Program-made: the position numbers and the translations under genes
Notes under the pieces: model-generated
Seen by the model: only the letters and a program-made list of their open reading frames with translations
Databases searched by the model: none
What the model was told of the DNA's origin: nothing
Shown here: positions 1 to 9,022 of the stretch, one piece after another
Layout of the letters: the number at the start of each line of letters is the position of its first letter
Position numbering within the stretch: the stretch's first letter is position 1
NCBI RefSeq assembly: GCF_003387535.1
Contig: NZ_QUNR01000002.1
Span: 2,827 to 66,826, forward strand
Source: Paraperlucidibaca baekdonensis
Lineage (GTDB): Bacteria > Pseudomonadota > Gammaproteobacteria > Pseudomonadales > Moraxellaceae
DNA length: 64,000 bases
Direction of reading: 5' to 3'

Positions 1-2
1 TC

Positions 3-1193
3 ATGGCAAAGGCAAAGTTTGAACGTAACAAGCCGCACGTAAACGTCGGCACCATCGGTCACGTCGACCACGGCAAAACCACATTGACTGCTGCGATCGC
101 AACCACGTGCTCGAAGCTGTATGGCGGCGAAGCCAAAGGCTACGACCAAATCGACTCGACACCTGAAGAAAAGTCACGCGGCATCACCATCAACACTGCG
201 CACGTTGAGTACGACAGCCCAATCCGTCACTACGCGCACGTCGATTGCCCCGGTCACGCTGACTATGTGAAAAACATGATCACCGGTGCGGCTCAAATGG
301 ACGGCGCTATCCTCGTGATCGCTGCCACCGACGGCCCCATGGCGCAAACCCGTGAGCACATCCTGTTGTCACGTCAGGTTGGCGTGCCATACATCGTTGT
401 GTTCTTAAACAAATGCGATCTGGTTGACGACGAAGAGCTGTTAGAGCTCGTTGAGATGGAAGTTCGCGAACTGCTCAGCATGTACAAATTTCCAGGCGAT
501 GAAACCCCGATCATTCGCGGTTCCGCTCTGCAAGCACTGAATGGCGAAACTTCCGAGTTCGGTACGCCAGCCATTGCTCAGCTGATTGAAACACTGGATT
601 CCTACATTCCAGAACCCACACGCGCCATCGATAAGCCATTCTTGATGCCTATTGAAGACGTGTTCTCGATCTCCGGTCGCGGCACCGTGGTTACCGGTCG
701 TGTTGAGCGTGGCATTGTGAAAGTCGGCGAAGAAATTGAGATCGTGGGTCTGAAAGACACCGTGAAAACGACCTGCACCGGCGTGGAGATGTTCCGCAAA
801 CTGCTCGACGAAGGTCGTGCTGGTGAGAACTGCGGCGTGTTGTTGCGCGGTACGAAGCGTGAAGACGTGCAGCGCGGTCAGGTTCTGGCCAAGCCAGGCA
901 CCATCAAGCCACACACACAGTTCGAATCCGAAATCTATGTGTTGGGTAAAGATGAAGGCGGTCGTCACACACCATTCTTCAAAGGCTACCGTCCACAGTT
1001 CTACTTCCGTACCACGGATGTGACTGGTGCGATTGAGCTGCCAGAAGGCGTTGAGATGGTCATGCCCGGCGACAACATCAAAGTCAATGTGACCTTGATT
1101 GCGCCAATCGCTATGGAAGAAGGCTTGCGCTTCGCCATCCGTGAAGGCGGTCGTACCGTCGGCGCCGGTGTTGTCGCCAAAATCTTCGCCTAA
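3..1193 (+). CDS. tuf: Elongation factor Tu, first copy
   Basis: EF-Tu, the GTPase that delivers aminoacyl-tRNA to the ribosomal A site. The 396-residue protein is full length. It has the P-loop GHVDHGKT near residue 19, the switch region with RGITINTAH, the G3 motif DCPGHADY, the G4 motif NKCD, and the two beta-barrel domains ending VVAKIFA. The ATG is at base 3, so its ribosome-binding site and anything upstream lie outside the window. A perfect terminator and tRNA-Trp follow. It is the twin of the copy at 16499-17689. The only difference I found is at residue 167, Glu (gaa) here and Asp (gac) there. In E. coli the copy next to tRNA-Trp is called tufB. Confidence 0.98.
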   Translation: MAKAKFERNKPHVNVGTIGHVDHGKTTLTAAIATTCSKLYGGEAKGYDQIDSTPEEKSRGITINTAHVEYDSPIRHYAHVDCPGHADYVKNMITGAAQMDGAILVIAATDGPMAQTREHILLSRQVGVPYIVVFLNKCDLVDDEELLELVEMEVRELLSMYKFPGDETPIIRGSALQALNGETSEFGTPAIAQLIETLDSYIPEPTRAIDKPFLMPIEDVFSISGRGTVVTGRVERGIVKVGEEIEIVGLKDTVKTTCTGVEMFRKLLDEGRAGENCGVLLRGTKREDVQRGQVLAKPGTIKPHTQFESEIYVLGKDEGGRHTPFFKGYRPQFYFRTTDVTGAIELPEGVEMVMPGDNIKVNVTLIAPIAMEEGLRFAIREGGRTVGAGVVAKIFA

Positions 1194-1206
1194 GCAGATG
1201 TAACTT

Positions 1207-1240
1207 GGCTCATCATCGCGTGATGATGAGCCTTTGTTTT
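1207..1240 (+). terminator. Terminator after tuf
   Basis: An 11-bp perfect stem (1207-1217 with 1222-1232) closes a four-base loop and is followed by TTTGTTTT. It is a strong intrinsic terminator shape between tuf and tRNA-Trp. If it works fully, the tRNA and secE-nusG need read-through or their own promoter. Confidence 0.8.
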
Positions 1241-1242
1241 AC

Positions 1243-1318
1243 AGGCCAGTAGTTCAATTGGTAGAGCACCGGTCTCCAAAACCGGGTGTTGGGGGTTCGA
1301 GTCCCTCCTGGCCTGCCA
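1243..1318 (+). tRNA. trpT: tRNA-Trp (CCA)
   Basis: A 76-nt cloverleaf with encoded 3' CCA. The acceptor stem AGGCCAG pairs with CTGGCCT. The D-arm and T-arm (GGTTCGAGTCC) are intact, and the anticodon CCA is at 1276-1278 inside the loop CTCCAAA. The order tuf - tRNA-Trp - secE - nusG is standard in gammaproteobacteria. Confidence 0.97.
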
Positions 1319-1327
1319 TTTTCAAGG

Positions 1328-1344
1328 CGCGGTAACGCGTTTTT
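1328..1344 (+). terminator. Short GNRA hairpin with T-run
   Basis: CGCG-GTAA-CGCG followed by five T lies between tRNA-Trp and secE. The stem is only four base pairs, so it is at best a weak terminator. It may instead be a 3'-end processing or stability element for the tRNA transcript. Confidence 0.3.
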
Positions 1345-1367
1345 GTCGTGTCTGAGAGTTTAGATTT

Positions 1368-1736
1368 ATGACGACACCGGTCGAAACCGTTCGTGATCCG
1401 CTCAACACCATTAAGTGGGTTGTTGCATTGGTGCTGTTGGCCTCGGCTACGGTACTGAGCCGTTATTTGCCTGACATGTCTCCGGCGTTGCGCCTGCTGA
1501 TGATGCTGGGTCTTGGTTTGGTGGCTCTAGTCTTGGTGTTCACGACTATTCAGGGGCGCCGCTTTGTTGATCTGCTGCGTCAAGCGCAAGTAGAAGTGCG
1601 TAAAGTTGTCTGGCCAACGCGTCCAGAAACAACGCAAACCACCCTGATTGTGCTTGGTGTGGTTTTGGTTATGTCGCTGCTGCTCTGGGGCATGGACTCT
1701 CTCTTTGGCTTCGCCATTTCCGGTGTTATTGGCTAA
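1368..1736 (+). CDS. secE: Preprotein translocase subunit SecE
   Basis: Membrane subunit that clamps SecY in the general secretion channel. The 122-residue protein has the three-TM form found in E. coli: hydrophobic segments at about 17-35, 41-61 and 93-120. The conserved cytoplasmic amphipathic stretch EVRKVVWPTRPE lies just before the last segment. nusG follows after 13 bases with a full AGGAGG site, so the two genes are cotranscribed. Its partner SecY is encoded at 27030 in this window. SecG is not in the window. Confidence 0.96.
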   Translation: MTTPVETVRDPLNTIKWVVALVLLASATVLSRYLPDMSPALRLLMMLGLGLVALVLVFTTIQGRRFVDLLRQAQVEVRKVVWPTRPETTQTTLIVLGVVLVMSLLLWGMDSLFGFAISGVIG

Positions 1737-1749
1737 TTAGGAGGCATTT

Positions 1750-2283
1750 ATGAGTAAGCGTTGGTTTGTGGTGCACGCCTATTCAGGCTTCGAAAAGCAA
1801 GTGATGCGTTCATTAATTGAGCGTGTTCGTTTGGCCGAAATGGAAGATCTGTTTGGCGATATTTTGGTGCCGACAGAAGAAGTTGTGGAAATGAAAAATG
1901 GCGTTAAGCGCAAAACCGAGCGGAAGTTTTTCCCCGGTTACGTCTTAGTGCACATGGAAATGAACGACGCCAGCTGGCACTTAGTTAAAGAGTGTCCGAA
2001 AGTCATGGGCTTTATTGGTGGTAAGGCGGATAAGCCAGCGCCAATTTCTGATCGCGAAGCTGATGTGATTTTGAATCGAATCAAAACCACCGTTGACGCG
2101 CCGCGTCCCAAAACATTATTTGAGCCGGGTGAAGTGGTGCGTGTGGCTGATGGCCCGTTCGCAGACTTCAACGGCACGGTAGAAGAAGTAAATTACGAGA
2201 AGAGTCGCTTGCGCGTGGCTGTGATGATTTTTGGTCGCGCAACACCTGTCGAACTCGAGTTTACGCAGGTCGAAAAAGTTTAA
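1750..2283 (+). CDS. nusG: Transcription termination/antitermination factor NusG
   Basis: NusG binds the RNA polymerase clamp, suppresses pausing, and couples polymerase to ribosomes or to Rho. The 177-residue length is normal. The N-terminal NGN domain (about 1-115) begins with [11 protein letters not shown]. The C-terminal KOW domain (about 123-177) contains [24 protein letters not shown] at 1739-1744 fixes the ATG. The secE-nusG pair just upstream of rplK is the usual arrangement. Confidence 0.97.
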   Translation: MSKRWFVVHAYSGFEKQVMRSLIERVRLAEMEDLFGDILVPTEEVVEMKNGVKRKTERKFFPGYVLVHMEMNDASWHLVKECPKVMGFIGGKADKPAPISDREADVILNRIKTTVDAPRPKTLFEPGEVVRVADGPFADFNGTVEEVNYEKSRLRVAVMIFGRATPVELEFTQVEKV

Positions 2284-2335
2284 TCTGTAACGTTTAAGCG
2301 TTGCAGCCTCTGGCAGATGGTCTGTTGGAGACAAT

Positions 2336-2362
2336 AGGGGAGCCGCAAGGCGCTAGCACCCA
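2336..2362 (+). promoter_or_regulatory. Probable L1-binding leader of rplKA
   Basis: The 91-base nusG-rplK gap contains GGGGAGCC, a short loop, AAGGCGC, then GCACCC, just before the rplK ribosome-binding site. This resembles the L1-recognition element in the L11 operon leader, which mimics the 23S L1 stalk. I match the pattern by memory and have not folded it. Confidence 0.4.
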
Positions 2363-2374
2363 CGGAGTAGTAGC

Positions 2375-2806
2375 ATGGCAAAGAAGATTGATGCCTATAT
2401 CAAACTGCAGGTTCCTGCAGGCAAGGCAAACCCATCGCCGCCCATTGGTCCAGCATTGGGTCAAAAAGGCGTGAACATCATGGAGTTCTGTAAGGCATTC
2501 AACGCGGCCACACAGAAAATGGAAGTTGGTCAGCCGATCCCTGTTGTGATCACTGTCTACTCTGACCGTTCCTTCACTTTCGTGATGAAAACACCCCCCG
2601 CGACTTACTTGCTGAAAAAGATTGTGGGCTTGAAAAGTGGTTCACCGCGTCCAAACACACAAAAGGTTGGTGTCGTTACTCGCGCTCAATTAGAAGAGAT
2701 CGCCACCACCAAAAAGCCTGATTTGACAGCGGCCGATATGGACGCCGCTGTGCGTACAATCGCCGGCTCTGCCCGTTCCATGGGCCTCGATGTAGAGGGA
2801 GTTTAA
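2375..2806 (+). CDS. rplK: 50S ribosomal protein L11
   Basis: L11 forms the base of the GTPase-associated stalk and is the target of thiopeptides. It is 143 residues, near the usual 142. The N-terminal domain has the Pro-rich [13 protein letters not shown] loop that contacts 23S rRNA and EF-G. The C-terminal RNA-binding domain carries [18 protein letters not shown] at 2364-2367 supports the start. rplA follows after two bases, consistent with translational coupling and L1 feedback. Confidence 0.98.
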   Translation: MAKKIDAYIKLQVPAGKANPSPPIGPALGQKGVNIMEFCKAFNAATQKMEVGQPIPVVITVYSDRSFTFVMKTPPATYLLKKIVGLKSGSPRPNTQKVGVVTRAQLEEIATTKKPDLTAADMDAAVRTIAGSARSMGLDVEGV

Positions 2807-2808
2807 TC

Positions 2809-3504
2809 ATGGCTAAGTTAAGTAAGCGTCAAGCCGCTATTAATGCCAAATTGGTGCCAGGCAAGCTCTACAGCATCGAAGAAGCCGTGAGCCTGTTGGG
2901 TGATATGCCACCAGTGAAATTCAAAGAGTCCATCGATGTGTCGGTGAACTTGGGTATCGATCCACGTAAATCTGATCAAGTGGTTCGTGGCGCTACCGTG
3001 TTGCCAGCTGGTACCGGTAAAACGGTTCGCGTGGCTGTGTTTGCTCAGGGCGCCAATGCCGAAGCAGCAAAAGCTGCCGGTGCAGATGTTGTTGGCTTCG
3101 ATGATCTCGCCGAGTCAATTCAGGGCGGCAGCTTAGATTTCGACGTTGTTATTGCTTCGCCAGATGCCATGCGTGTTGTTGGTAAGCTCGGTACGATCTT
3201 GGGCCCACGTGGCTTAATGCCTAACCCCAAAGTCGGCACAGTGACTCCAGATGTCGCCACGGCCGTTAAAAATGCGAAAGCTGGTCAAGCGCGCTACCGT
3301 GTTGATAAAGGCGGTATTATTCATGCCGCAGTTGGTCAATTAGGCTTTAGCAGCGATGCTATTCGCCAAAACGTTGAGGCATTGGTTTCCGACTTAAAGA
3401 AAGCCAAGCCTGCGACCAGCAAAGGTGTTTACCTGCAAAAAGTGACGTTATCGACAACCATGGGTCCTGGCCTGTCGATCGACTTGTCGAACTTAGCGGT
3501 ATAA
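2809..3504 (+). CDS. rplA: 50S ribosomal protein L1
   Basis: L1 is the mobile stalk protein at the ribosomal exit site and the translational repressor of its own operon in E. coli. At 231 residues it is close to the E. coli 234. The signature [19 protein letters not shown] is present near residue 130. The start is two bases after the rplK stop. A 236-base leader separates it from rplJ, marking the boundary between the L11 and L10 transcription units. Confidence 0.98.
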   Translation: MAKLSKRQAAINAKLVPGKLYSIEEAVSLLGDMPPVKFKESIDVSVNLGIDPRKSDQVVRGATVLPAGTGKTVRVAVFAQGANAEAAKAAGADVVGFDDLAESIQGGSLDFDVVIASPDAMRVVGKLGTILGPRGLMPNPKVGTVTPDVATAVKNAKAGQARYRVDKGGIIHAAVGQLGFSSDAIRQNVEALVSDLKKAKPATSKGVYLQKVTLSTTMGPGLSIDLSNLAV

Positions 3505-3740
3505 CGAATACAAGATGAGTTGAGTCACAAGCTCAGCTCATTTCGGTACTTTGAAAGTCGTCTGTTGATAGACGAGCGTCAAAGACCACAGGCGTTCTCG
3601 GTGTAAGAGAACTTAATCCACCAGCCTGGGTAGACGCGGTGTGGTTTCAAGCTGAAGAGCTCTGTAACCCCCGCGTGCAGCATTGCTGCAAATGGGGTCG
3701 GCGGATTCTCCGCCGATAGACTGAAGTTAAGGAGGTTACA
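3505..3740 (+). promoter_or_regulatory. L10 operon leader (rplJ leader)
   Basis: This non-coding leader lies between rplA and rplJ, where gammaproteobacteria carry the structured leader bound by the L10(L12)4 complex. A 10-bp hairpin with one G-U pair (3515-3524 with 3532-3541) starts it. Several further paired segments follow, for example GGCGG/CCGCC near 3700-3715, and AAGGAGG is at 3729-3735. Position and length are the main support. I did not identify the promoter or the exact L10 site. Confidence 0.6.
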
Positions 3741-4247
3741 GTGACTCTGCGACTAGATGATAAAAAAGAAATCGTTATTGCCGTCAATAAAGCGGCAACC
3801 GAGGCCTTTGCTGCAGTCGTTGCCGACTACCGTGGCTTGACCGTTGGGCAGTTAACTCAGCTCCGCGCACAAGCTCGTGAAAAGTCCGTGTACTTACGTG
3901 TTGTGCGTAACACATTGGCTCGTCGTGCGCTGACAGGCACTGCTTTTGAGGTATTAGACGCCTCACTAGTTGGGCCAACAATCATTGCTTTGTCTATGGA
4001 CGAAAACGATATGGGTGCTGCTGCTCGTATTTTCCAAGACTTCCGCAAGGATTTCCCGAAAGCACCACTAGCAGTTAAAGCCTTGTCAATTGACGGCAAA
4101 CTCTACGGTGCAGGCGACATTGATGTAGTGGCTAAGCTGCCGAACCGCGAGCAAGCCCTCTCTATGTTTGCGTCGGTACTGCAAGCACCAATCTCGAAGT
4201 TCGCCCGACTGATTACGTCGGTCAAAGAACAGAAAGAAGCAGCCTAA
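3741..4247 (+). CDS. rplJ: 50S ribosomal protein L10
   Basis: L10 anchors the L7/L12 dimers at the stalk base. It is 168 residues (E. coli 165). The N-terminal rRNA/L11-binding domain contains VVADYRGLTVGQLTQLR and VRNTLARRAL. The C-terminal helix that binds L7/L12 is at the end. Translation starts at GTG, seven bases after a strong AAGGAGG, which suits feedback repression by occlusion of the site. rplL follows after 48 bases. Confidence 0.97.
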   Translation: MTLRLDDKKEIVIAVNKAATEAFAAVVADYRGLTVGQLTQLRAQAREKSVYLRVVRNTLARRALTGTAFEVLDASLVGPTIIALSMDENDMGAAARIFQDFRKDFPKAPLAVKALSIDGKLYGAGDIDVVAKLPNREQALSMFASVLQAPISKFARLITSVKEQKEAA

Positions 4248-4295
4248 TCGCTGCTTGAATCACACACCTATATAAACCCTATTGGGAGATTGAAC

Positions 4296-4667
4296 ATGGC
4301 TCTGTCCAAAGACGATATTCTGAATGCCGTAGCTGAAATGACCGTGATGGAACTGGTCGACCTGATTTCGGCTGTTGAAGAAAAGTTCGGTGTTTCTGCC
4401 GCTGCCGTTGCTGTTGCAGCAACTGGTGGTGCAGGCGCTGCTGCTGAAGAAGAGCAAACAGAATTCAATGTTGTGTTGGCTAGCTTCGGTGCTAACAAAG
4501 TGGCCGTTATTAAAGCCGTTCGTGGCATCACCGGCTTGGGCTTGAAAGAAGCCAAAGATCTGGTTGAAGCAGCACCAAAGGCTGTGAAAGAAGGCGTGTC
4601 GAAAGACGAAGCCGAAGATGTGAAAAAGCAACTGGAAGAAGCTGGCGCCACCGTCGAAGTCAAGTAA
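4296..4667 (+). CDS. rplL: 50S ribosomal protein L7/L12
   Basis: The multicopy stalk protein that recruits and activates translational GTPases. The 123-residue protein has an N-terminal dimerisation/L10-binding domain (MALSKDDIL to about 33), an Ala/Gly-rich hinge at about 36-52, and the C-terminal factor-binding domain with [21 protein letters not shown] start at ATG 4296, eight bases after GGGAG, because the family begins with this Met. An in-frame TTG two codons upstream is not needed. Confidence 0.97.
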   Translation: MALSKDDILNAVAEMTVMELVDLISAVEEKFGVSAAAVAVAATGGAGAAAEEEQTEFNVVLASFGANKVAVIKAVRGITGLGLKEAKDLVEAAPKAVKEGVSKDEAEDVKKQLEEAGATVEVK

Positions 4668-4712
4668 GTCTTGGCTACAGACGCGGTGCGGGCTTAGCCC
4701 AGTACGCTGCAC

Positions 4713-4744
4713 GGCTGGAGGCTCGCCGAGCCTCCGGCCTTTTT
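4713..4744 (+). terminator. Attenuator between rplL and rpoB
   Basis: A 12-bp GC-rich stem with one G-U pair (4713-4724 with 4728-4739), a three-base loop and five T. E. coli also has a partial terminator here that lowers rpoBC expression relative to the ribosomal protein genes. The strength of this one cannot be judged by eye. Confidence 0.75.
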
Positions 4745-4795
4745 CCGTTTTAATATGCGCTAGTGTATTAAACGGAGCACAGGTCGCCGAGTGCC

Positions 4796-4853
4796 GGCCT
4801 GAGCGGTTGCCCAGGCAACCTTTCAGGCCGTCACTTTGCCGTATGAAAGTGAC
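4796..4853 (+). promoter_or_regulatory. Two adjacent hairpins in the rpoB leader
   Basis: The first hairpin has perfect outer arms GGCCTGA/TCAGGCC (4796-4802, 4823-4829) around a perfect inner GGTTGCC/GGCAACC stem (4805-4811, 4814-4820). The second directly abuts it, with GTCACTTT (4830-4837) pairing 4846-4853, then GCCTTTT. Together with the upstream attenuator they make three consecutive hairpins before rpoB. They may be RNase III processing or attenuation elements. Confidence 0.6.
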
Positions 4854-4888
4854 GCCTTTTCGAGGCTCAAGCATAGTTGAGGACCCAG

Positions 4889-7800
4889 ATGGCATACTCT
4901 TACACCGAGAAGAAACGCATCCGAAAGAACTTCGGAAAGCTCCCCGCACTGATGGATGTGCCCTACTTACTGGCAATTCAGGTCGACTCGTATCGAGCCT
5001 TCCTGCAAGACGGTAAAACGCCGAAAGCACGCGAAGACCTTGGTCTGCAAGCCGCGTTTCGTTCAGTGTTTCCAATCGCCAGCTATTCCGGTAATGCGGC
5101 TCTAGAGTTTGTTGAATACGCTCTCGGCACGCCGGTATTTGATGTCCGTGAATGTGTGCTGCGTGGTGTCACCTACGCCGCCCCATTGCGCGTGAAAATT
5201 CGTCTGATTATTTATGATCGCGAAGCATCAACAAAAACCATTAAAGACATTCGCGAACAAGAAGTCTATATGGGCGAAATGCCCTTAATGACTGAAAACG
5301 GTACCTTTGTGATCAATGGCACCGAGCGTGTCATCGTGTCGCAGTTGCACCGTTCGCCAGGCGTTTTCTTTGACCATGACAAGGGTAAAACCCACTCATC
5401 GGGCAAGCTGCTCTATAACGCGCGCATTATTCCTTACCGTGGTTCGTGGTTGGACTTTGAGTTTGACCCGAAAGATCTGGTGTTCGCGCGTATTGACCGT
5501 CGTCGTAAATTGCCGGCCACTATTTTGCTGCGCGCACTGGGTTACAGTTCCGAAGAAATGCTGGACATGTTCTTCGAGTCTAGCCACATTGCTGTTAGCG
5601 CGGATGGCTTTAAGCTTGATCTGATCGCCGAGCGTCTGCGTGGTGAGACGGCGCTATTTGATATCGTTGCCAAAGGTAAAACCATTGTTGAGTCGGGCCG
5701 TCGTATTACGGCGCGCCACATTCGCGACATTGAAAAAGCCGGCTTAACGCAGCTTGATGTACCTGCCGAATACCTATTCGGTAAAGTCTTGTCTCATAAC
5801 GTGGTTGACACAAAAACCGGTGAGCTGCTTGCCGAGTGCAACAGCATTATTACCGATGAGCTGCTGAAAAAAGCGGTTCAGGGTGGCATCACCAGCATCA
5901 GCATTTTGTACACCAACGATCTCGATCGTGGCCCATTCATTTCCGATACGCTGCGTTCAGATCCCGCACGCTCCGAGCTTGAAGCGCTTGTCGAAATCTA
6001 TCGCATGATGCGCCCAGGCGAGCCGCCCACCAAAGAGGCTGCTGAGAACTTATTCAAGAATCTGTTCTTCTCGCCTGAGCGCTATGACCTGTCTAATGTC
6101 GGTCGTATGAAGTTCAATCGTCGCTTAAACCGCGATTCAGACTTCGGCGATGGCGTGCTGTCGCGTGATGACATCGTTGATGTCTTGAAGGCAATGATCG
6201 GTATTCGTAACGGTAAAGGCGAAGTCGACGATATCGATCACCTCGGCAACCGTCGCATCCGTTCGGTTGGTGAGATGGCGGAAAACCAATTCCGTGTCGG
6301 TCTGGTGCGTGTTGAGCGTGCGGTCAAAGAGCGTCTGTCGATGGCTGAGTCCGACAACCTCATGCCGCAAGACTTGATCAACGCCAAGCCTGTTTCTGCT
6401 GCCATCAAAGAGTTCTTTGGCTCCTCGCAGCTGTCGCAGTTCATGGACCAAAACAACCCGCTCTCTGAAATCACCCACAAGCGTCGTGTATCTGCACTTG
6501 GCCCGGGCGGTTTGACACGTGAGCGTGCCGGCTTTGAAGTGCGTGACGTTCACCCCACGCATTATGGTCGTGTTTGCCCGATTGAGACGCCTGAAGGTCC
6601 AAACATTGGTCTGATCAACTCGCTGTCGAGCTTTGCGCGCACCAACGAATATGGCTTCCTCGAGTCGCCCTATCGTAAAGTCATTGACGCCAAAGTGACT
6701 GATGACTACGTCTATTTGTCAGCTATTGAAGAGGCCGAGCAGGTCATTGCTCAGGCCGATTCGCAAGTCGACAAAAAAGGCGTGCTGGTTGGTGATTTAG
6801 TGGCCGTGCGCCATAAAAACGAATTCACCGTGATGGCACCGGAGAAAGTCACCTATATGGACGTGTCGCCACGTCAGGTGGTTTCGGTTGCTGCCTCGCT
6901 GATTCCATTCTTGGAGCACGATGACGCAAACCGCGCGCTCATGGGTTCCAACATGCAACGTCAAGCGGTGCCCACGCTGCGTGCCGACAAACCATTGGTT
7001 GGTACTGGCATGGAGCGCTATGTGGCGCGCGACTCCGGCGTCTGCGTGGTCGCAAAGCGTGGCGGCGTGATCGACTATGTCGATGCGGCGCGTATCGTTG
7101 TGCGTGTTCGTAATGAAGAAGTGGTGATGGGTGAGGCCGGTGCCGACATCTATAACCTAACCAAATACACCCGCTCAAACCAAAATACCTGCATCAACCA
7201 ACGCGCTTTGGTTAATGTCGGTGATGCAGTTGAGATTGGCGATATTCTTGCCGACGGTCCATCGGTCGATATGGGTGAGCTAGCGCTTGGCCAAAACATG
7301 CGTGTGGCATTTATGCCATGGAATGGCTACAACTTCGAAGACTCGATCTTGTTGTCTGAGCGCGTGGTGCAGGATGACCGCTTCACCTCGATTCACATTC
7401 AAGAGTTGTCATGTATTGCGCGTGACACGAAGTTGGGCTCCGAAGAAATTTCGGCAGACATCCCCAATGTCGGTGAAGCCGCGCTATCCAAGCTTGATGA
7501 ATCAGGCATTGTCTATATCGGTGCTGAAGTAAACGCCGGTGACATTCTGGTCGGTAAAGTCACGCCAAAAGGCGAGACTCAGCTGTCGCCAGAAGAAAAA
7601 TTGCTACGTGCCATCTTTGGCGAAAAAGCTAGCGACGTGAAAGACTCGTCATTGCGCGTACCGAGCGGCACCAAAGGTACCGTCATCGACGTGCAAGTCT
7701 TCACACGTGATGGCATTGAGAAGGATGAGCGTGCCAAAGCCATTGAGAAAGAACAGCTCGATGACTATCGCAAAGATTTGAAAGAAGAGTATCGAATCTT

Positions 7801-8959
7801 TGAAGAGGCGACCTCGTCACGTCTGCGTGAAGTTTTGGTCGGCCAGAAAGTTCACGGTGGTGCGGGCCTGAAAAAGGGCGCGACCATCACGGATACTGAC
7901 TTAGCTGATTTAGAGCTGGCAACATGGTTTGAGATTCGTCCAGCCGAAGATGGCGTCGCCGAAGAGCTAGAGCGTGCGCAAGCCTTCTTGGCGGAGCGTC
8001 AAGCCGATATCGAAGCTAAGTTTGAAGACAAAAAACGCAAAATCATGACCGGCGATGACCTCGCCCATGGTGTGCTGAAAGTCGTTAAAGTCTATCTGGC
8101 GGTGAAGCGTCGCATTCAGCCCGGTGACAAAATGGCTGGTCGTCACGGCAACAAAGGTGTCGTCTCCATCATCATGCCGGTTGAAGATATGCCGCACGAT
8201 GAGCATGGCGAGCCGGTCGATATCGTGCTCAACCCGCTCGGTGTTCCATCGCGTATGAACGTCGGTCAGATTCTTGAGACGCACTTGGGCTGGGCCGCGA
8301 AAGGTCTGGGTCAACGCATCGGCGAGATGCTCGACGAGCAGCGTAAAGTCGCTGAAGTACGTAAGTACCTTGAGCAAATTTACAACGGCGTTGGTGGTCA
8401 GCAAGAAGACTTGAACTCGATGAGCGATGACGAAGTCGTGGCCATGTCGAAAAACCTGCGCGGCGGTGTACCCATCGCCACGCCAGTTTTCGACGGTGCT
8501 CATGAAAACGAAATCAAGTCGCTGCTGAAGCTCGCGGGCCTCAATGAAAATGGCCAGCAATGGCTCTATGATGGCCGCACCGGCGAGCGTTTTGATCGTC
8601 AAGTGACTGTTGGCTATATGTACATGCTCAAGCTCAACCACTTGGTCGATGACAAAATGCATGCGCGTTCCACGGGGTCGTACTCCTTGGTCACGCAGCA
8701 GCCATTGGGTGGTAAAGCACAGTTCGGTGGTCAGCGTTTCGGGGAGATGGAGTGCTGGGCGTTGCAAGCCTACGGCGCCGCCTACACCCTGCAAGAAATG
8801 CTCACCGTGAAGTCCGACGATGTGAATGGTCGTACGCGCGTCTACAAAAATATTGTCGACGGCGATCACCGCATGGACCCAGGCATGCCGGAATCTTTCA
8901 ACGTATTGGTGAAAGAAATCCGCTCGCTGGGTATCAATATGGAATTGGACAACGAATAA
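4889..8959 (+). CDS. rpoB: RNA polymerase subunit beta
   Basis: Beta subunit of RNA polymerase, forming one jaw of the active-site cleft. At 1356 residues it is slightly longer than E. coli RpoB (1342). It starts [13 protein letters not shown] like its homologues, so I use ATG 4889 with TTGAGGA at 4877-4883 rather than an in-frame TTG four codons earlier. The rifampicin-binding cluster around [14 protein letters not shown] and [13 protein letters not shown] matches the wild-type sensitive form. The C-terminal part has the conserved [10 protein letters not shown] and [15 protein letters not shown]. rpoC follows after 63 bases holding a perfect hairpin. Confidence 0.99.
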   Translation: MAYSYTEKKRIRKNFGKLPALMDVPYLLAIQVDSYRAFLQDGKTPKAREDLGLQAAFRSVFPIASYSGNAALEFVEYALGTPVFDVRECVLRGVTYAAPLRVKIRLIIYDREASTKTIKDIREQEVYMGEMPLMTENGTFVINGTERVIVSQLHRSPGVFFDHDKGKTHSSGKLLYNARIIPYRGSWLDFEFDPKDLVFARIDRRRKLPATILLRALGYSSEEMLDMFFESSHIAVSADGFKLDLIAERLRGETALFDIVAKGKTIVESGRRITARHIRDIEKAGLTQLDVPAEYLFGKVLSHNVVDTKTGELLAECNSIITDELLKKAVQGGITSISILYTNDLDRGPFISDTLRSDPARSELEALVEIYRMMRPGEPPTKEAAENLFKNLFFSPERYDLSNVGRMKFNRRLNRDSDFGDGVLSRDDIVDVLKAMIGIRNGKGEVDDIDHLGNRRIRSVGEMAENQFRVGLVRVERAVKERLSMAESDNLMPQDLINAKPVSAAIKEFFGSSQLSQFMDQNNPLSEITHKRRVSALGPGGLTRERAGFEVRDVHPTHYGRVCPIETPEGPNIGLINSLSSFARTNEYGFLESPYRKVIDAKVTDDYVYLSAIEEAEQVIAQADSQVDKKGVLVGDLVAVRHKNEFTVMAPEKVTYMDVSPRQVVSVAASLIPFLEHDDANRALMGSNMQRQAVPTLRADKPLVGTGMERYVARDSGVCVVAKRGGVIDYVDAARIVVRVRNEEVVMGEAGADIYNLTKYTRSNQNTCINQRALVNVGDAVEIGDILADGPSVDMGELALGQNMRVAFMPWNGYNFEDSILLSERVVQDDRFTSIHIQELSCIARDTKLGSEEISADIPNVGEAALSKLDESGIVYIGAEVNAGDILVGKVTPKGETQLSPEEKLLRAIFGEKASDVKDSSLRVPSGTKGTVIDVQVFTRDGIEKDERAKAIEKEQLDDYRKDLKEEYRIFEEATSSRLREVLVGQKVHGGAGLKKGATITDTDLADLELATWFEIRPAEDGVAEELERAQAFLAERQADIEAKFEDKKRKIMTGDDLAHGVLKVVKVYLAVKRRIQPGDKMAGRHGNKGVVSIIMPVEDMPHDEHGEPVDIVLNPLGVPSRMNVGQILETHLGWAAKGLGQRIGEMLDEQRKVAEVRKYLEQIYNGVGGQQEDLNSMSDDEVVAMSKNLRGGVPIATPVFDGAHENEIKSLLKLAGLNENGQQWLYDGRTGERFDRQVTVGYMYMLKLNHLVDDKMHARSTGSYSLVTQQPLGGKAQFGGQRFGEMECWALQAYGAAYTLQEMLTVKSDDVNGRTRVYKNIVDGDHRMDPGMPESFNVLVKEIRSLGINMELDNE

Positions 8960-8970
8960 GCCGGACGCGT

Positions 8971-8995
8971 GGTGGTGGCTCAGTGAGCCACCACC
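8971..8995 (+). promoter_or_regulatory. Intercistronic hairpin rpoB-rpoC
   Basis: A perfect 10-bp stem (8971-8980 with 8986-8995) and a five-base loop, 28 bases before the rpoC start, with no T-run. It is not a terminator by shape. RNA processing or mRNA stabilisation is more likely. Confidence 0.55.
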
Positions 8996-9022
8996 TCCAT
9001 ATGTTGCTTTGGGAGAATTGCC

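Noticed and set aside
4260-5075. 271-codon minus-strand frame across rplL and the start of rpoB
   Set aside because: It lies antisense to highly conserved genes, has no family-like features, and follows from codon bias of the sense genes.
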